Numbered from the stretch's first letter, positions 6,740-13,225 are shown. The stretch: DNA of 31,331 bases from CAYINJ01 sp964364745 (GCA_964364745.1 CAYINJ010000006.1:1-31331), one strand, 5' to 3'. Notes: generated from the sequence alone by a model not told the origin. Numbers and translations are program-made.

Positions 6740-7129
6740 TTGAATCAGATATGTTTGAAAAAATTTTTGGCGACGCCAGGGAAAAAACAACAAGCCATCG
6801 CTGAAAAACGCATCGTAGCTCAAGGCGTTACCAAGGGCGGATTTGTGGTCTTGCATCTCGGCAACGGTCAGGTCGAAAAGCGAGAAGTGGTGGGTTGCTA
6901 TCCGATCGTCGATCAAACCACGGGCCAGGTGACCGATGTCGGGCTGAATCTAGGTTGGCCGGCTGGCGCGGAGCGCACCGTGGCCGGTAAATATACCCTC
7001 CAAGATGTCGTGGCTATTCCGGATGGCGCCAACGAAGAACGGTTTATGGCCAATGCGGCTACTGCCTTCCGCCGGGACGCCAAGCGGGCAGCCACCGGCG
7101 GCAACGACGACGAGACCGTCGCCGAGTAG
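6740..7129 (+). CDS. Hypothetical small protein, possible N-terminal frameshift
   Basis: The frame is open from a TTG at 6740 (129 aa). The body has a beta-rich stretch G-G-F-V-V-L-H-L-G-N-G-Q-V and a charged C-terminus ending D-D-E-T-V-A-E. I cannot assign a family. The start is uncertain: ATG 6751 lies in another frame and reads M-F-E-K-I-F-G-D-A-R-E-K before stopping. Removing one A from the A6 run at 6782-6787 would join it smoothly to Q-Q-A-I-A-E-K-R. TAAGTT (6736-6741) lies 9 nt before that ATG. The start may therefore be 6751 with a one-base insertion, biological or from sequencing. Confidence 0.6.
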   Translation: MNQICLKKFLATPGKKQQAIAEKRIVAQGVTKGGFVVLHLGNGQVEKREVVGCYPIVDQTTGQVTDVGLNLGWPAGAERTVAGKYTLQDVVAIPDGANEERFMANAATAFRRDAKRAATGGNDDETVAE

Positions 7130-7161
7130 ATCGACTATCTCCTGAAAACTTCCCCGAACCC

Positions 7162-7189
7162 TTGTAATTTTCACCAGTCATGTCATACT
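7162..7189 (+). promoter_or_regulatory. Possible promoter for arginine decarboxylase gene
   Basis: TTGTAA (7162-7167), 16-nt spacer, CATACT (7184-7189). Expected transcription start is near 7196, a leader of about 23 nt without an SD. Confidence 0.4.
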
Positions 7190-7218
7190 GGCAGTTGTCG
7201 CTTTTTTGCTAGCTCCCA

Positions 7219-8667
7219 ATGACCACTTCCGCCCCGGTCGCGCCGGTCTCTCGGCGACGTCGATCGGTCACGTCGAAATCAAAGCAGGCCAAACCAAAGA
7301 AAAACGGCTTCAAGAAATTCTGGAAGCTGGGGTTTGCTGAATTCAACACCGATCACTTTGATATTTCGCCCGATGGCGAACTACTGGTTCGTGAAGGCCA
7401 TTTCCAATACAACATTTACGACATCATCAAAAAGTACGGCACCAGCACCGAAATCGTCTTCCCGACGATTATCGAAAACCGCGTCCGCGATCTGATCGAG
7501 ACCTTCAACGCCTATTGCAAGATTTTAGGGTACAAGGGGAAGTTCTACTACCACTACGCCATGAAGGCCAACCAAAACAAAGAGTTTGTTTTGCCAGCGA
7601 TCACCGAAGGCGCCAACCTCGATGTCGCTTCAGCCAATGAACTGTTCTTGGTCAAACGAATGCTGGAACAAGACAAGTTCCACAGCAAGATCCGGGTGGT
7701 TTGTAACGGTCCGAAAACCGAACGGTACGTCCAATTAATTGAAGAGTTGCGGGCCAAAGGGCTGACCGTGGTGCCGATTATCGAAAATCAGGCCGAGCTG
7801 GATCGACTGAAAAAATTTAAAGGCGAAGTTGGCATCCGGGTCAACCTGGACATTCGGGTGGCTGCTCACTGGGACAAGCGCTTCAACCAATTTGGCTTTA
7901 CCGAAAGCGAGGTGTTGCGCTTGGGCAAGATCCGCAACCTGTCCATCCTCCACTACCACATCTCGACTCACATCGAGACCATTGAAGGGTTTGTGAAGCC
8001 CATCAAGCGCGCGGCGGAGCTCTACGCCAAGCTGCGGGAGAAAAATCCGGGGTTAGACACCCTCGACATCGGTGGCGGTGCCGGCGTGCCGTTTGAAAAA
8101 AAGAAACGGCTCTATACCGGCAAGAGTTTAATCAGTCAGATCGTCCGCAGCGCCAAAAAACACTTCGACCGCTTAGGCGTCAAACACCCGAATCTGATCG
8201 TCGAGTGGGGCAGCTACGTGGTCGCGCCGGCGCAGATCACCATTTATAAAATTACCGCCGAGAAGACGATCACGGGCAATGGCAAGAGCAATGGCAAGAA
8301 GTGGTATGTGATTGATGGCAGTTTCATGAACGACCTACTCGACACCTGGGCCATCCACCAACGATGGCACATCGTACCGGTCAACTACCTCCATACCCGG
8401 CGGCTGCAGCCGGCTTGGCTGGCCGGTTCGAGCTGTGATGCCGACGATCGCTACACGGCCGGCGGCACCTACGTGCCATTACCGCGCCTGGAGGACTGCC
8501 CCGAGCTCTACATCGCCGTGTTTGATACCGGCGCCTACCAAGACGCGCTGGCCTCGCACCATTGCCTGCTGTCCAGTCCAGCCAAGCTTTTGGCCACCAA
8601 CGGGGAAGTCAAAATCATCCGCCGCCGCGAAACGCCCGAAGAAGTCGGGAAGTTGTTTGGGTGGTAA
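7219..8667 (+). CDS. Arginine decarboxylase-like PLP enzyme (fold type III)
   Basis: A 482-aa enzyme of the Orn/DAP/Arg decarboxylase-2 family. The PLP lysine is K116 in H-Y-A-M-K-A-N-Q, the phosphate-binding glycine loop is G-G-G-A-G (285-289), and the catalytic cysteine region is S-S-C-D-A-D-D (404-410). D-T-W-A-I-H-Q (375-381) and G-A-Y-Q (438-441) match biosynthetic arginine decarboxylase (SpeA) better than diaminopimelate or ornithine decarboxylases. SpeA makes agmatine for polyamine synthesis. At 482 aa it is shorter than the roughly 630-660-aa SpeA of proteobacteria and has a basic, disordered N-terminal 35 residues. Substrate remains an inference; no other polyamine gene is nearby. 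Confidence 0.8.
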   Translation: MTTSAPVAPVSRRRRSVTSKSKQAKPKKNGFKKFWKLGFAEFNTDHFDISPDGELLVREGHFQYNIYDIIKKYGTSTEIVFPTIIENRVRDLIETFNAYCKILGYKGKFYYHYAMKANQNKEFVLPAITEGANLDVASANELFLVKRMLEQDKFHSKIRVVCNGPKTERYVQLIEELRAKGLTVVPIIENQAELDRLKKFKGEVGIRVNLDIRVAAHWDKRFNQFGFTESEVLRLGKIRNLSILHYHISTHIETIEGFVKPIKRAAELYAKLREKNPGLDTLDIGGGAGVPFEKKKRLYTGKSLISQIVRSAKKHFDRLGVKHPNLIVEWGSYVVAPAQITIYKITAEKTITGNGKSNGKKWYVIDGSFMNDLLDTWAIHQRWHIVPVNYLHTRRLQPAWLAGSSCDADDRYTAGGTYVPLPRLEDCPELYIAVFDTGAYQDALASHHCLLSSPAKLLATNGEVKIIRRRETPEEVGKLFGW

Positions 8668-8696
8668 AGCAGCTAAGTCGTCAGGTCTGGTCTTGG

Positions 8697-8721
8697 CTCC
8701 ACCGCCGGTGGGGTATTTTTA
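8697..8721 (+). terminator. Probable terminator after arginine decarboxylase
   Basis: CTCCACC (8697-8703) and GGTGGGG (8707-8713) form a 7-bp stem (one G-T pair) with a 3-nt loop, then TATTTTTA. The next gene's -35 begins at 8723. Confidence 0.6.
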
Positions 8722-8722
8722 T

Positions 8723-8751
8723 TTGTCGTTGGGGGCGAAATACGTTATGAT
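8723..8751 (+). promoter_or_regulatory. Promoter for exonuclease gene
   Basis: TTGTCG (8723-8728), 17-nt spacer, TATGAT (8746-8751). Transcription start expected near 8758, 26 nt before the ATG. Confidence 0.55.
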
Positions 8752-8783
8752 GGCGGCGGATGAAAATAAAATTTTAGGCCCCT

Positions 8784-9386
8784 ATGGATTACCTCGTCTT
8801 CGATACGGAAACGACCGGGCTACCGACGCGTTGGGACGCGCCGGTCTCTGACGTGGATAACTGGCCGCGGCTGGTGCAGTTGGCCTGGGTGCTTTATGAC
8901 GGCCAAGGCCATGAGATCAAGTCGGCCGGCGCCATTATCCGACCGGAAGGGTTTACTATTCCCTATGATTCCACTCGGATCCACGGCATCTCCACCGAGC
9001 AAGCCAACCGCGCCGGGGTATCAATTTTGGCGGCTTTGTCTGACTTTGTCGCGGTCTTTAAAAATAAGGACGTCACTTTGGTGGCCCACAACCTGGAGTA
9101 TGATTTGAAGGTCATGGGGGCGGAACTATTTCGCCATCGAATTGGCAGTGGTTTTTTGGATTTGCCTAAAATGTGTACCATGCGACTGTCGACCAACTTT
9201 TGTGCCCTACCCAATAATAAGCCGCCGCGCTTGGCCGAACTGTATCAGAAACTTTTTGGCACCGCGTTGACCGACGCGCATCATGCCGCCGCCGACACTC
9301 GCGCCTGCGGCGCTTGTTTCTTTGAGCTGCGCCGCCAAGGTGTGATTGTCGAGCCCAGCCAGCCGGTCCAGCGGATGCTGTTGTAG
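8784..9386 (+). CDS. DEDDh 3'-5' exonuclease (DnaQ-like)
   Basis: A 200-aa RNase T/DnaQ-type exonuclease domain fills the protein. Exo I is F-D-T-E-T-T-G (D7, E9). Exo II is represented by L-V-A-H-N-L-E-Y-D near residue 100. Exo III is D-A-H-H-A-A-A-D-T-R near residues 165-173, with histidine and aspartate in the DEDDh arrangement. Such proteins remove 3' nucleotides from DNA or RNA using two metal ions. With no fused polymerase, it could be a proofreading subunit or a stand-alone repair nuclease. The insertion P-T-R-W-D-A-P-V-S-D-V-D between the exo I strand and the next strand is typical of stand-alone versions. Confidence 0.9.
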   Translation: MDYLVFDTETTGLPTRWDAPVSDVDNWPRLVQLAWVLYDGQGHEIKSAGAIIRPEGFTIPYDSTRIHGISTEQANRAGVSILAALSDFVAVFKNKDVTLVAHNLEYDLKVMGAELFRHRIGSGFLDLPKMCTMRLSTNFCALPNNKPPRLAELYQKLFGTALTDAHHAAADTRACGACFFELRRQGVIVEPSQPVQRMLL

Positions 9387-9411
9387 TTTTTAAAGTAAAG
9401 GGCCCCGGAGT

Positions 9412-9663
9412 TTATCCGGAGCCGCGCAGGCAGATGTGATGGGCTTGGCAGATGAGCGACAAGAGGGCCAAGAATCGGCGTTCATCCCTAGCGGCCAGGG
9501 ACACCGTCCGAGAAACTCGCCGTCCATCAGGGAGAGTTTCAGCGATCGTCGCGGCGGCGGGCAGACAGTGGTCGAAGAGGACCAGGAAGGCGTTGTCTGC
9601 CACAGCCGGCAGGGCGAAGTTCCAGCAGGCAGTGTTCGGCATGACCGAAGCGAGTTGTTGCAT
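9412..9663 (-). CDS. Hypothetical small protein, 83 aa, reverse strand
   Basis: A reverse-strand frame opening at ATG 9663 with a GAGGTG SD site 7 bases upstream. An excellent promoter (9694-9722) points the same way. The sequence M-Q-Q-L-A-S-V-M-P-N-T-A-C-W-N-F has several cysteines, a hydrophobic V-A-D-N-A-F-L-V-L-F stretch and a second one, L-A-L-L-S-L-I-C-Q-A-H-H-I-C-L. No family is recognised, and forward-frame open frames overlap it. The promoter plus SD combination makes this strand the likely coding one, or the transcript could be a structured small RNA. Confidence 0.55.
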   Translation of the reverse strand: MQQLASVMPNTACWNFALPAVADNAFLVLFDHCLPAAATIAETLPDGRRVSRTVSLAARDERRFLALLSLICQAHHICLRGSG

Positions 9664-9693
9664 GGCGCACCTCACCAAGATAGGAGCAACCAC

Positions 9694-9722
9694 ACCATAT
9701 CGCCCCGCCACGATTTTGTCAA
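9694..9722 (-). promoter_or_regulatory. Consensus promoter, reverse strand
   Basis: On the reverse strand, TTGACA (9722-9717), 17-nt spacer, TATGGT (9699-9694). Start of transcription expected near 9687, 24 nt before the 9663 start codon. Confidence 0.75.
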
Positions 9723-9769
9723 TTCACAAAACTAACCCCCGCCCATAGGCGCGGCCAGCGGTGCCGTGC

Positions 9770-9775
9770 TACGAT
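9770..9775 (+). promoter_or_regulatory. -10 element of apparently leaderless promoter (9784 gene)
   Basis: TGC-TACGAT (TACGAT 9770-9775) ends 8 nt before the ATG at 9784. A second -10-like TATAGT (9778-9783) touches the ATG and cannot serve this start. Confidence 0.4.
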
Positions 9776-9783
9776 GCTATAGT

Positions 9784-10143
9784 ATGCCAATATCTATCCA
9801 GCCATCAGCCACTCGCCCGGCCCGGTCATACCCCGGCGGCAGCCGAATTACCTGGACCAGCCATGCTCGATCCAAACTGCGTCAGTATGGCTTATCACCG
9901 ACGCGAGTGCTACGGGTCATTCGTCGCCCGCAGCGAGTTGAGGAAGGAATTGCGCCAGAGACAGTCGCCGTGATGCAACCGACCAGCCCCAAACACACGT
10001 CAGAAATCTGGGCGATGTATCAAACCAGCAATCCACCGGGCCAACTGACCATCATCACCGCTTGGCGCTATCCGGCCAAAAGCCCGGTTCGTTCCCCTAT
10101 CCCAATCCCGGAAGATATTAGGGCGCTTTTACACCAGTCATAA
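9784..10143 (+). CDS. Conserved small CPR protein of unknown function
   Basis: A 119-aa protein. From residue 25 it follows a pattern I associate with a recurrent Patescibacteria family: I-T-W-T-S-H-A-R-S-K-L-R-Q-Y-G-L-S, R-V-L-R-V-I-R-R-P-Q-R-V-E-E-G-I-A-P, T-V-A-V-M-Q-P, S-E-I-W-A-M-Y-Q and I-I-T-A-W-R-Y-P-A. The alternation of helix and strands with conserved His/Arg and Trp resembles small RelE- or DUF4258-like folds, but no toxin partner is adjacent and I do not claim activity. Start at ATG 9784 is favoured over the GTG at 9766 by the -10 spacing. Confidence 0.68.
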   Translation: MPISIQPSATRPARSYPGGSRITWTSHARSKLRQYGLSPTRVLRVIRRPQRVEEGIAPETVAVMQPTSPKHTSEIWAMYQTSNPPGQLTIITAWRYPAKSPVRSPIPIPEDIRALLHQS

Positions 10144-10152
10144 TCCCCCCGG

Positions 10153-10171
10153 CTGTCATCGCAATGACAGA
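10153..10171. repeat. Short hairpin resembling dispersed GTCAT...ATGAC repeats
   Basis: CTGTCAT and ATGACAG form a 7-bp stem with loop CGCA. GTCAT and ATGAC ends recur in the repeats at 30.6-31.3 kb. The following A-run means it is not a forward terminator. Confidence 0.45.
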
Positions 10172-10207
10172 AAAATCCCTTAAATTGCTCAAAATTCAGT
10201 TAAATGC

Positions 10208-10236
10208 TTTACAAGAATATCGTTTTGTGCTATACT
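10208..10236 (+). promoter_or_regulatory. Strong promoter of the DGR target gene
   Basis: TTTACA (10208-10213), 17-nt spacer, TATACT (10231-10236), with TGC immediately before the -10. Transcription should start near 10243, leaving a leader of about 176 nt before the start codon at 10419. Confidence 0.75.
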
Positions 10237-10269
10237 TACCAATTAGTTCTTTTCATTAGAAATCCAAGT

Positions 10270-10325
10270 GAGGTGAGCGTTTTGAATATCGGGGCTCAAT
10301 TCTCGGTATTTACAACGCTCATCTC
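10270..10325 (+). promoter_or_regulatory. Long hairpin in the DGR target 5' leader
   Basis: Bases 10270-10281 pair with 10314-10325 (12 bp, one G-T). Inside, AATATCGGG pairs with CTCGGTATT (9 bp, two G-T) across a small internal loop. The structure fills the first third of the leader. It could be a regulatory RNA element or a stability structure; no known riboswitch core is recognised. Confidence 0.55.
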
Positions 10326-10418
10326 ATCGAGAGATGCTGCCCTAAGCCACGGGTGTGTGGCATGTTGACAATTGGTCAGCCCATAATGGGTCAGCCAAAC
10401 AATCCAGGAGGATCAGTC

Positions 10419-11222
10419 ATGTCTACGACCAGTCCGACTCTTACCGGCGATCTTCGGCGGGGCGATGAGACGCAGGTTCTCGTCGCGTTGCAAGGCGATG
10501 GTGTCCAACCAGAGGATTATGCCGCTATCGGAAAAAACAATGCTCTTCGCAGCGACGTCGTTGCGGCTATCATCAAACACCGCCTGCTCACCCCGCCCGA
10601 GGAGCAAGCCAAAAAGTTCCTCGAGCTCAATGCCGCTTTGTGGCGCGACCCGGCTATCACGGCCGAAGTCATCGCCGCGCTCGGCGTTCCGCCGACCTGT
10701 CCCGTTTCCGACGAAAGCGGCCTCTACTGCGTGGCCTTGTTCTACGACACGGGCGATGCAGTGGAAACTTTCCGCCGGAACTGGGAAGCGTGCATTCAGA
10801 GCCACGGACAGGATGGCACCTGGAAGTGGGGCGGCCTGTTGTTCACGCCCGAAGGCGTGCGCCCACGCGCCAACGCCAAACCCCGCTCCAGGGGCTTGCG
10901 CTGGCAGGTCTGCGAACTCGGCCGCGCTTATCAGAAGCAGTCGGTCGAAAGCGTCCGGCCGCAACTGGATCGCGGTCAGATCATGGGCATGGGACAGGAG
11001 GGCCCGATGCTCGCGGCGCTTCATCCGAAATGGGTCACATCCATGGATGGGGGAGTCATCCCCTACATGGACATGCCCGACCTGGAGGTTTCTCCGGGCG
11101 GTGGAGGCGACTTCGTCGATGCGCCGTATCTGGGCTTCGTTCGCGGCGATCGGCGGGTGTACCTCGACGCCGACGGCGTGCGCGAGGCGGATCCGGGCTG
11201 CGGCTCCGGCTCTCTCAGGTAG
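10419..11222 (+). CDS. DGR target protein with C-terminal variable region
   Basis: The start at 10419 is fixed by AGGAGG (10406-10411) 7 nt upstream; an earlier in-frame ATG at 10353 lacks an SD. The 267-aa protein has no signal peptide or membrane helix. Residues 1-95 are helical. The central part has D-G-T-W-K-W-G-G-L-L-F-T-P-E-G-V-R, G-L-R-W-Q-V-C-E-L-G and L-A-A-L-H-P-K-W-V-T-S-M-D-G-G-V-I-P-Y, a pattern I associate with CPR DGR targets. Residues about 225-267 are encoded by the variable repeat and end G-S-G-S-L-R. DGR targets usually display variable residues on a C-type-lectin-like fold; applying that here is inference. The binding partner is unknown. Confidence 0.85.
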   Translation: MSTTSPTLTGDLRRGDETQVLVALQGDGVQPEDYAAIGKNNALRSDVVAAIIKHRLLTPPEEQAKKFLELNAALWRDPAITAEVIAALGVPPTCPVSDESGLYCVALFYDTGDAVETFRRNWEACIQSHGQDGTWKWGGLLFTPEGVRPRANAKPRSRGLRWQVCELGRAYQKQSVESVRPQLDRGQIMGMGQEGPMLAALHPKWVTSMDGGVIPYMDMPDLEVSPGGGGDFVDAPYLGFVRGDRRVYLDADGVREADPGCGSGSLR

Positions 11223-11223
11223 T
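11093..11223 (+). repeat. DGR variable repeat (VR)
   Basis: This 131-nt copy of the template at 11603-11733 (offset 510) covers the last 43 codons and stop of the target gene. There are 21 differences: 20 at template adenines (18 A to G, 2 A to T) and one T to G. All ten template asparagine codons are changed (to Gly, Asp, Val, Tyr or Glu), along with I to V, D to G twice, Q to R and Y to C. Adenine-restricted change is the hallmark of mutagenic retrohoming. Confidence 0.95.
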
Positions 11224-11236
11224 GTACCCTTGTGAT

Positions 11237-11263
11237 TTTGGCCCTTTGAATTTTTGGGTCAAA
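11237..11263 (+). promoter_or_regulatory. Hairpin just downstream of VR
   Basis: TTTGGCCC (11237-11244) pairs with GGGTCAAA (11256-11263), one G-T pair, 11-nt loop, 13 nt past the VR end. In the phage BPP-1 DGR a hairpin just after the VR aids target recognition; that role here is by analogy. Confidence 0.45.
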
Positions 11264-11298
11264 TGTCCACGGCTACCTACCAACGTTCAATCAGCAAG

Positions 11299-11335
11299 GG
11301 CGGATCCCGTTAGATCTCCGCCTCTTTCTTTTTTT
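11299..11335 (+). terminator. Terminator of the DGR target gene
   Basis: GGCGGA (11299-11304) and TCCGCC (11317-11322) form a 6-bp stem, followed by TCTTTC and a run of eight T. Confidence 0.75.
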
Positions 11336-11602
11336 AAAAAACCAAGTTAATATATAGGTGAGTCAGGCTAATGCATCACAGTTTGATAAAGATTGTGGTC
11401 GCCGAGCTCCCTTTTCTGATATGGCTAGAGTTCCGGTGTTTGTAATGGATATCGGAAGCGTGCTATTCAGTCGAGGAATATCTTGTACACTACGTGTCGA
11501 AATCTAGCGCAGGTCCCCATTAATATTATGGGGTGCTGCCAAATAAAATTCAGGGTGAGTAGAAATATCCACCCGGTGCTTTACTGAAGGATATCGACAC
11601 TT
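11336..11602 (+). other. Non-coding region upstream of TR (probable 5' part of TR RNA)
   Basis: No credible gene is seen in these 267 bases. The sequence is less GC-rich than the flanks. A hairpin at 11509-11539 (GCAG/CTGC, 2x2 internal loop, CCCCAT/ATGGGG) lies about 65 nt before the template. Weak promoter-like pairs exist (for example TTGTAC 11483-11488 with TAGCGC 16 nt later), but none is convincing. In DGRs the RNA upstream of the TR is part of the structured template transcript. Confidence 0.45.
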
Positions 11603-11733
11603 TCCGAACGGTGGAGGCGACTTCATCAATGCGCCGTATCTGAACTTCAATCGCGACGATCGGCAGGTGAACCTCAACGCCAACGACGTGCGCAATGCGA
11701 ATCCGAACTACGGCTCCGGCTCTCTCAGATAGT
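11603..11733 (+). repeat. DGR template repeat (TR)
   Basis: A non-coding 131-nt template with 32 adenines. Read in the target's frame it gives ten AAC/AAT codons (N-F-N-R-D-D-R-Q-V-N-L-N-A-N-D), the codon choice that gives the widest amino acid range under adenine mutagenesis. It lies on the same strand as the VR and RT. Both copies share an invariant 3' block CGGCTCCGGCTCTCTCAG before divergence, suitable as the homing start site. Confidence 0.95.
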
Positions 11734-11744
11734 TTGCAAGAGAG

Positions 11745-11772
11745 AAAAACTCTCCTAACGCGGAGAGTTTTT
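11745..11772. terminator. Bidirectional terminator between TR and avd
   Basis: AAAAACTCTCC (11745-11755) and GGAGAGTTTTT (11762-11772) form a perfect 11-bp stem with a 6-nt loop. It has T-tracts on both strands, so it can end the TR RNA (forward) and the avd message (reverse, stop codon at 11778). Confidence 0.88.
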
Positions 11773-11777
11773 CAAAA

Positions 11778-12128
11778 CTATTGCAGGGATCTCAACCAAC
11801 CGCCGAACATTTTTCCGATGTCTTGAATGATGGTCTGGAGGGCAATATATTTTTTCTGATCTATAATATTCAATTCGCGGATCAGGCGCACTAGGATTTT
11901 AAGCACCTCAAACCTATTATTTGCCCGTTGGATTAATGGCAATTTTTTATCTTTCGGTAGGTAATTAGCTTCTAGGAGAACTTCTAATATCTGTAAAATA
12001 CGTTCTTCGCATTTTGCCCCCAGCAAATATTTGTCTTTTTTAGGAAATAATTCTAAATACCCATAGAATGTTTTATACAACTCGTAGGTCTTTAGAATAA
12101 TCGGTGTGTCCGTCATATGGTAGTCCAT
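11778..12128 (-). CDS. avd: DGR accessory variability protein (Avd)
   Basis: A 116-aa protein (112 aa from the second ATG at 12116) that reads as a four-helix bundle of the Avd/23S-rRNA-intervening-sequence type: I-L-K-T-Y-E-L-Y-K-T-F-Y-G-Y, Y-L-L-G-A-K-C-E-E-R-I-L-Q-I-L-E-V-L-L-E-A, R-A-N-N-R-F-E-V-L-K-I-L-V-R-L and a final helix ending I-G-K-M-F-G-G-W-L-R-S-L. Avd forms a basic pentamer that binds the RT and template RNA and is needed for mutagenic homing. Its strand is opposite to VR, TR and RT. Its start overlaps or abuts the RT start, and no clear promoter or SD is seen. Confidence 0.88.
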   Translation of the reverse strand: MDYHMTDTPIILKTYELYKTFYGYLELFPKKDKYLLGAKCEERILQILEVLLEANYLPKDKKLPLIQRANNRFEVLKILVRLIRELNIIDQKKYIALQTIIQDIGKMFGGWLRSLQ

Positions 12129-13176
12129 AAGAGTTATAAGGAGTTAGTTAGTTTGAAGAACTTACTGTCATGTTGGCGGGGTTTTAGGAAAGGCAAGGCG
12201 AAGAAGTCCGACGTCATGGAATTTGAGCGTCACCTTGAAGATAACATTTTCCAGCTTCACTATGAGTTATTATTGGGAAGCTACCGTCATGGCCCTTACT
12301 CCACTTTCCATATCTACGACCCCAAGCATAGAGTTATTAGTAAGGCCTTAGTGAGAGATCGCCTTGTCCATCATGTGGTGTTCAATGAACTTTATCGCAT
12401 CTTTGACCCCACCTTTATCTTTCACTCTTACTCATCACGACTTGGGAAAGGTACTCATGTGGCAGTGAGGAATGTGGCTAACTGTCTACGGCAGGCCAGT
12501 CATAACTACGCTCGTACCGTCTATATCCTCAAATGTGATATCAAAAAATTCTTCTGGAGTGTGGATCACCAGAAGCTGTTGGCCATCATCCAAACCAAGA
12601 TTACCGACGAGAAGCTCCTCTCGTTAATCCATAAGATTATTGGGGGCTTTCCACCGGAGAACAAAATTGCTTCGGGGGGGGGCTTTACGAGGATTGCCGA
12701 TCGGCAATGTTACCTCACAAATCTTAGCCAACATATATTTAGACAAGTTAGATCAATTCGTTAAACACCAGTTGAGGATAAAGCACTATTTCCGCTACGC
12801 TGACGACTTTATCGTGGTTAATCCGGATAGAATGTTTTTTCAGAGCACCTTAACACAAATTCGGGAATTTTTACAGGGTGGGTTACTGTTAGAACTTCAT
12901 CCCAGTAAAGTGTCAATTCGTAAATTTCGACAGGGCATAGATTTCCTCGGTTATGTCAACTTGCCCCAGTATATCGTTTTACGGACTAAGACCAAACAGC
13001 GGATGCTGAAAAAAATCCGTTTGAGAAAACAAGAATTAGAGCAGGGCCTGATTACCAAAGAATCTTTTAATCAGTCGTTACAATCTTATTTGGGGATATT
13101 GAAGCATTGTCGGGGACGACGCATCAGGCGGCAGCTTTTGGGGGCAGCTCAAGACCACCTTAACCTTGGAGAATGA
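12117..13176 (+). CDS. DGR reverse transcriptase, split by frameshift at a G9 run
   Basis: The first frame (12117-12764) gives the N-terminal RT part: C-W-R-G-F-R-K-G-K, S-K-A-L-V-R-D-R-L-V-H-H and C-D-I-K-K-F-F-W-S-V-D (catalytic Asp of motif A). The second frame supplies L-P-I-G-N-V-T-S-Q (the DGR-type motif with S-Q rather than S-P), the catalytic Y-A-D-D and I-D-F-L-G-Y, ending at 13176. The switch falls at nine G (12674-12682); eight G would read A-S-G-G-A-L-R-G-L-P-I-G-N without a break. As assembled, the protein lacks its catalytic half. The start may be ATG 12117, or TTG 12153 after AAGGAG. The break may be sequencing error, mutation, phase variation or slippage. Confidence 0.9.
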
Positions 13177-13225
13177 TCAGGAGACGAAAGAACACGTCAC
13201 CCCAGCTTCCCATTTGTCATATTTT

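Noticed and set aside
9436..9748. Forward-strand open frames over the 9412-9663 region
   Set aside because: No promoter or SD on that strand, while the reverse strand has both.
10365..10387. TTGACA (10365-10370) and CATAAT (10382-10387) as a second promoter for the DGR target
   Set aside because: Spacing is only 11 nt; the 10208-10236 promoter is far better.
10465..11350. Two long forward open frames overlapping the DGR target
   Set aside because: They lack SD sites and have Ser/Arg-rich compositions typical of out-of-frame GC-rich DNA. The VR differences follow the codon logic of the 10419 frame only.
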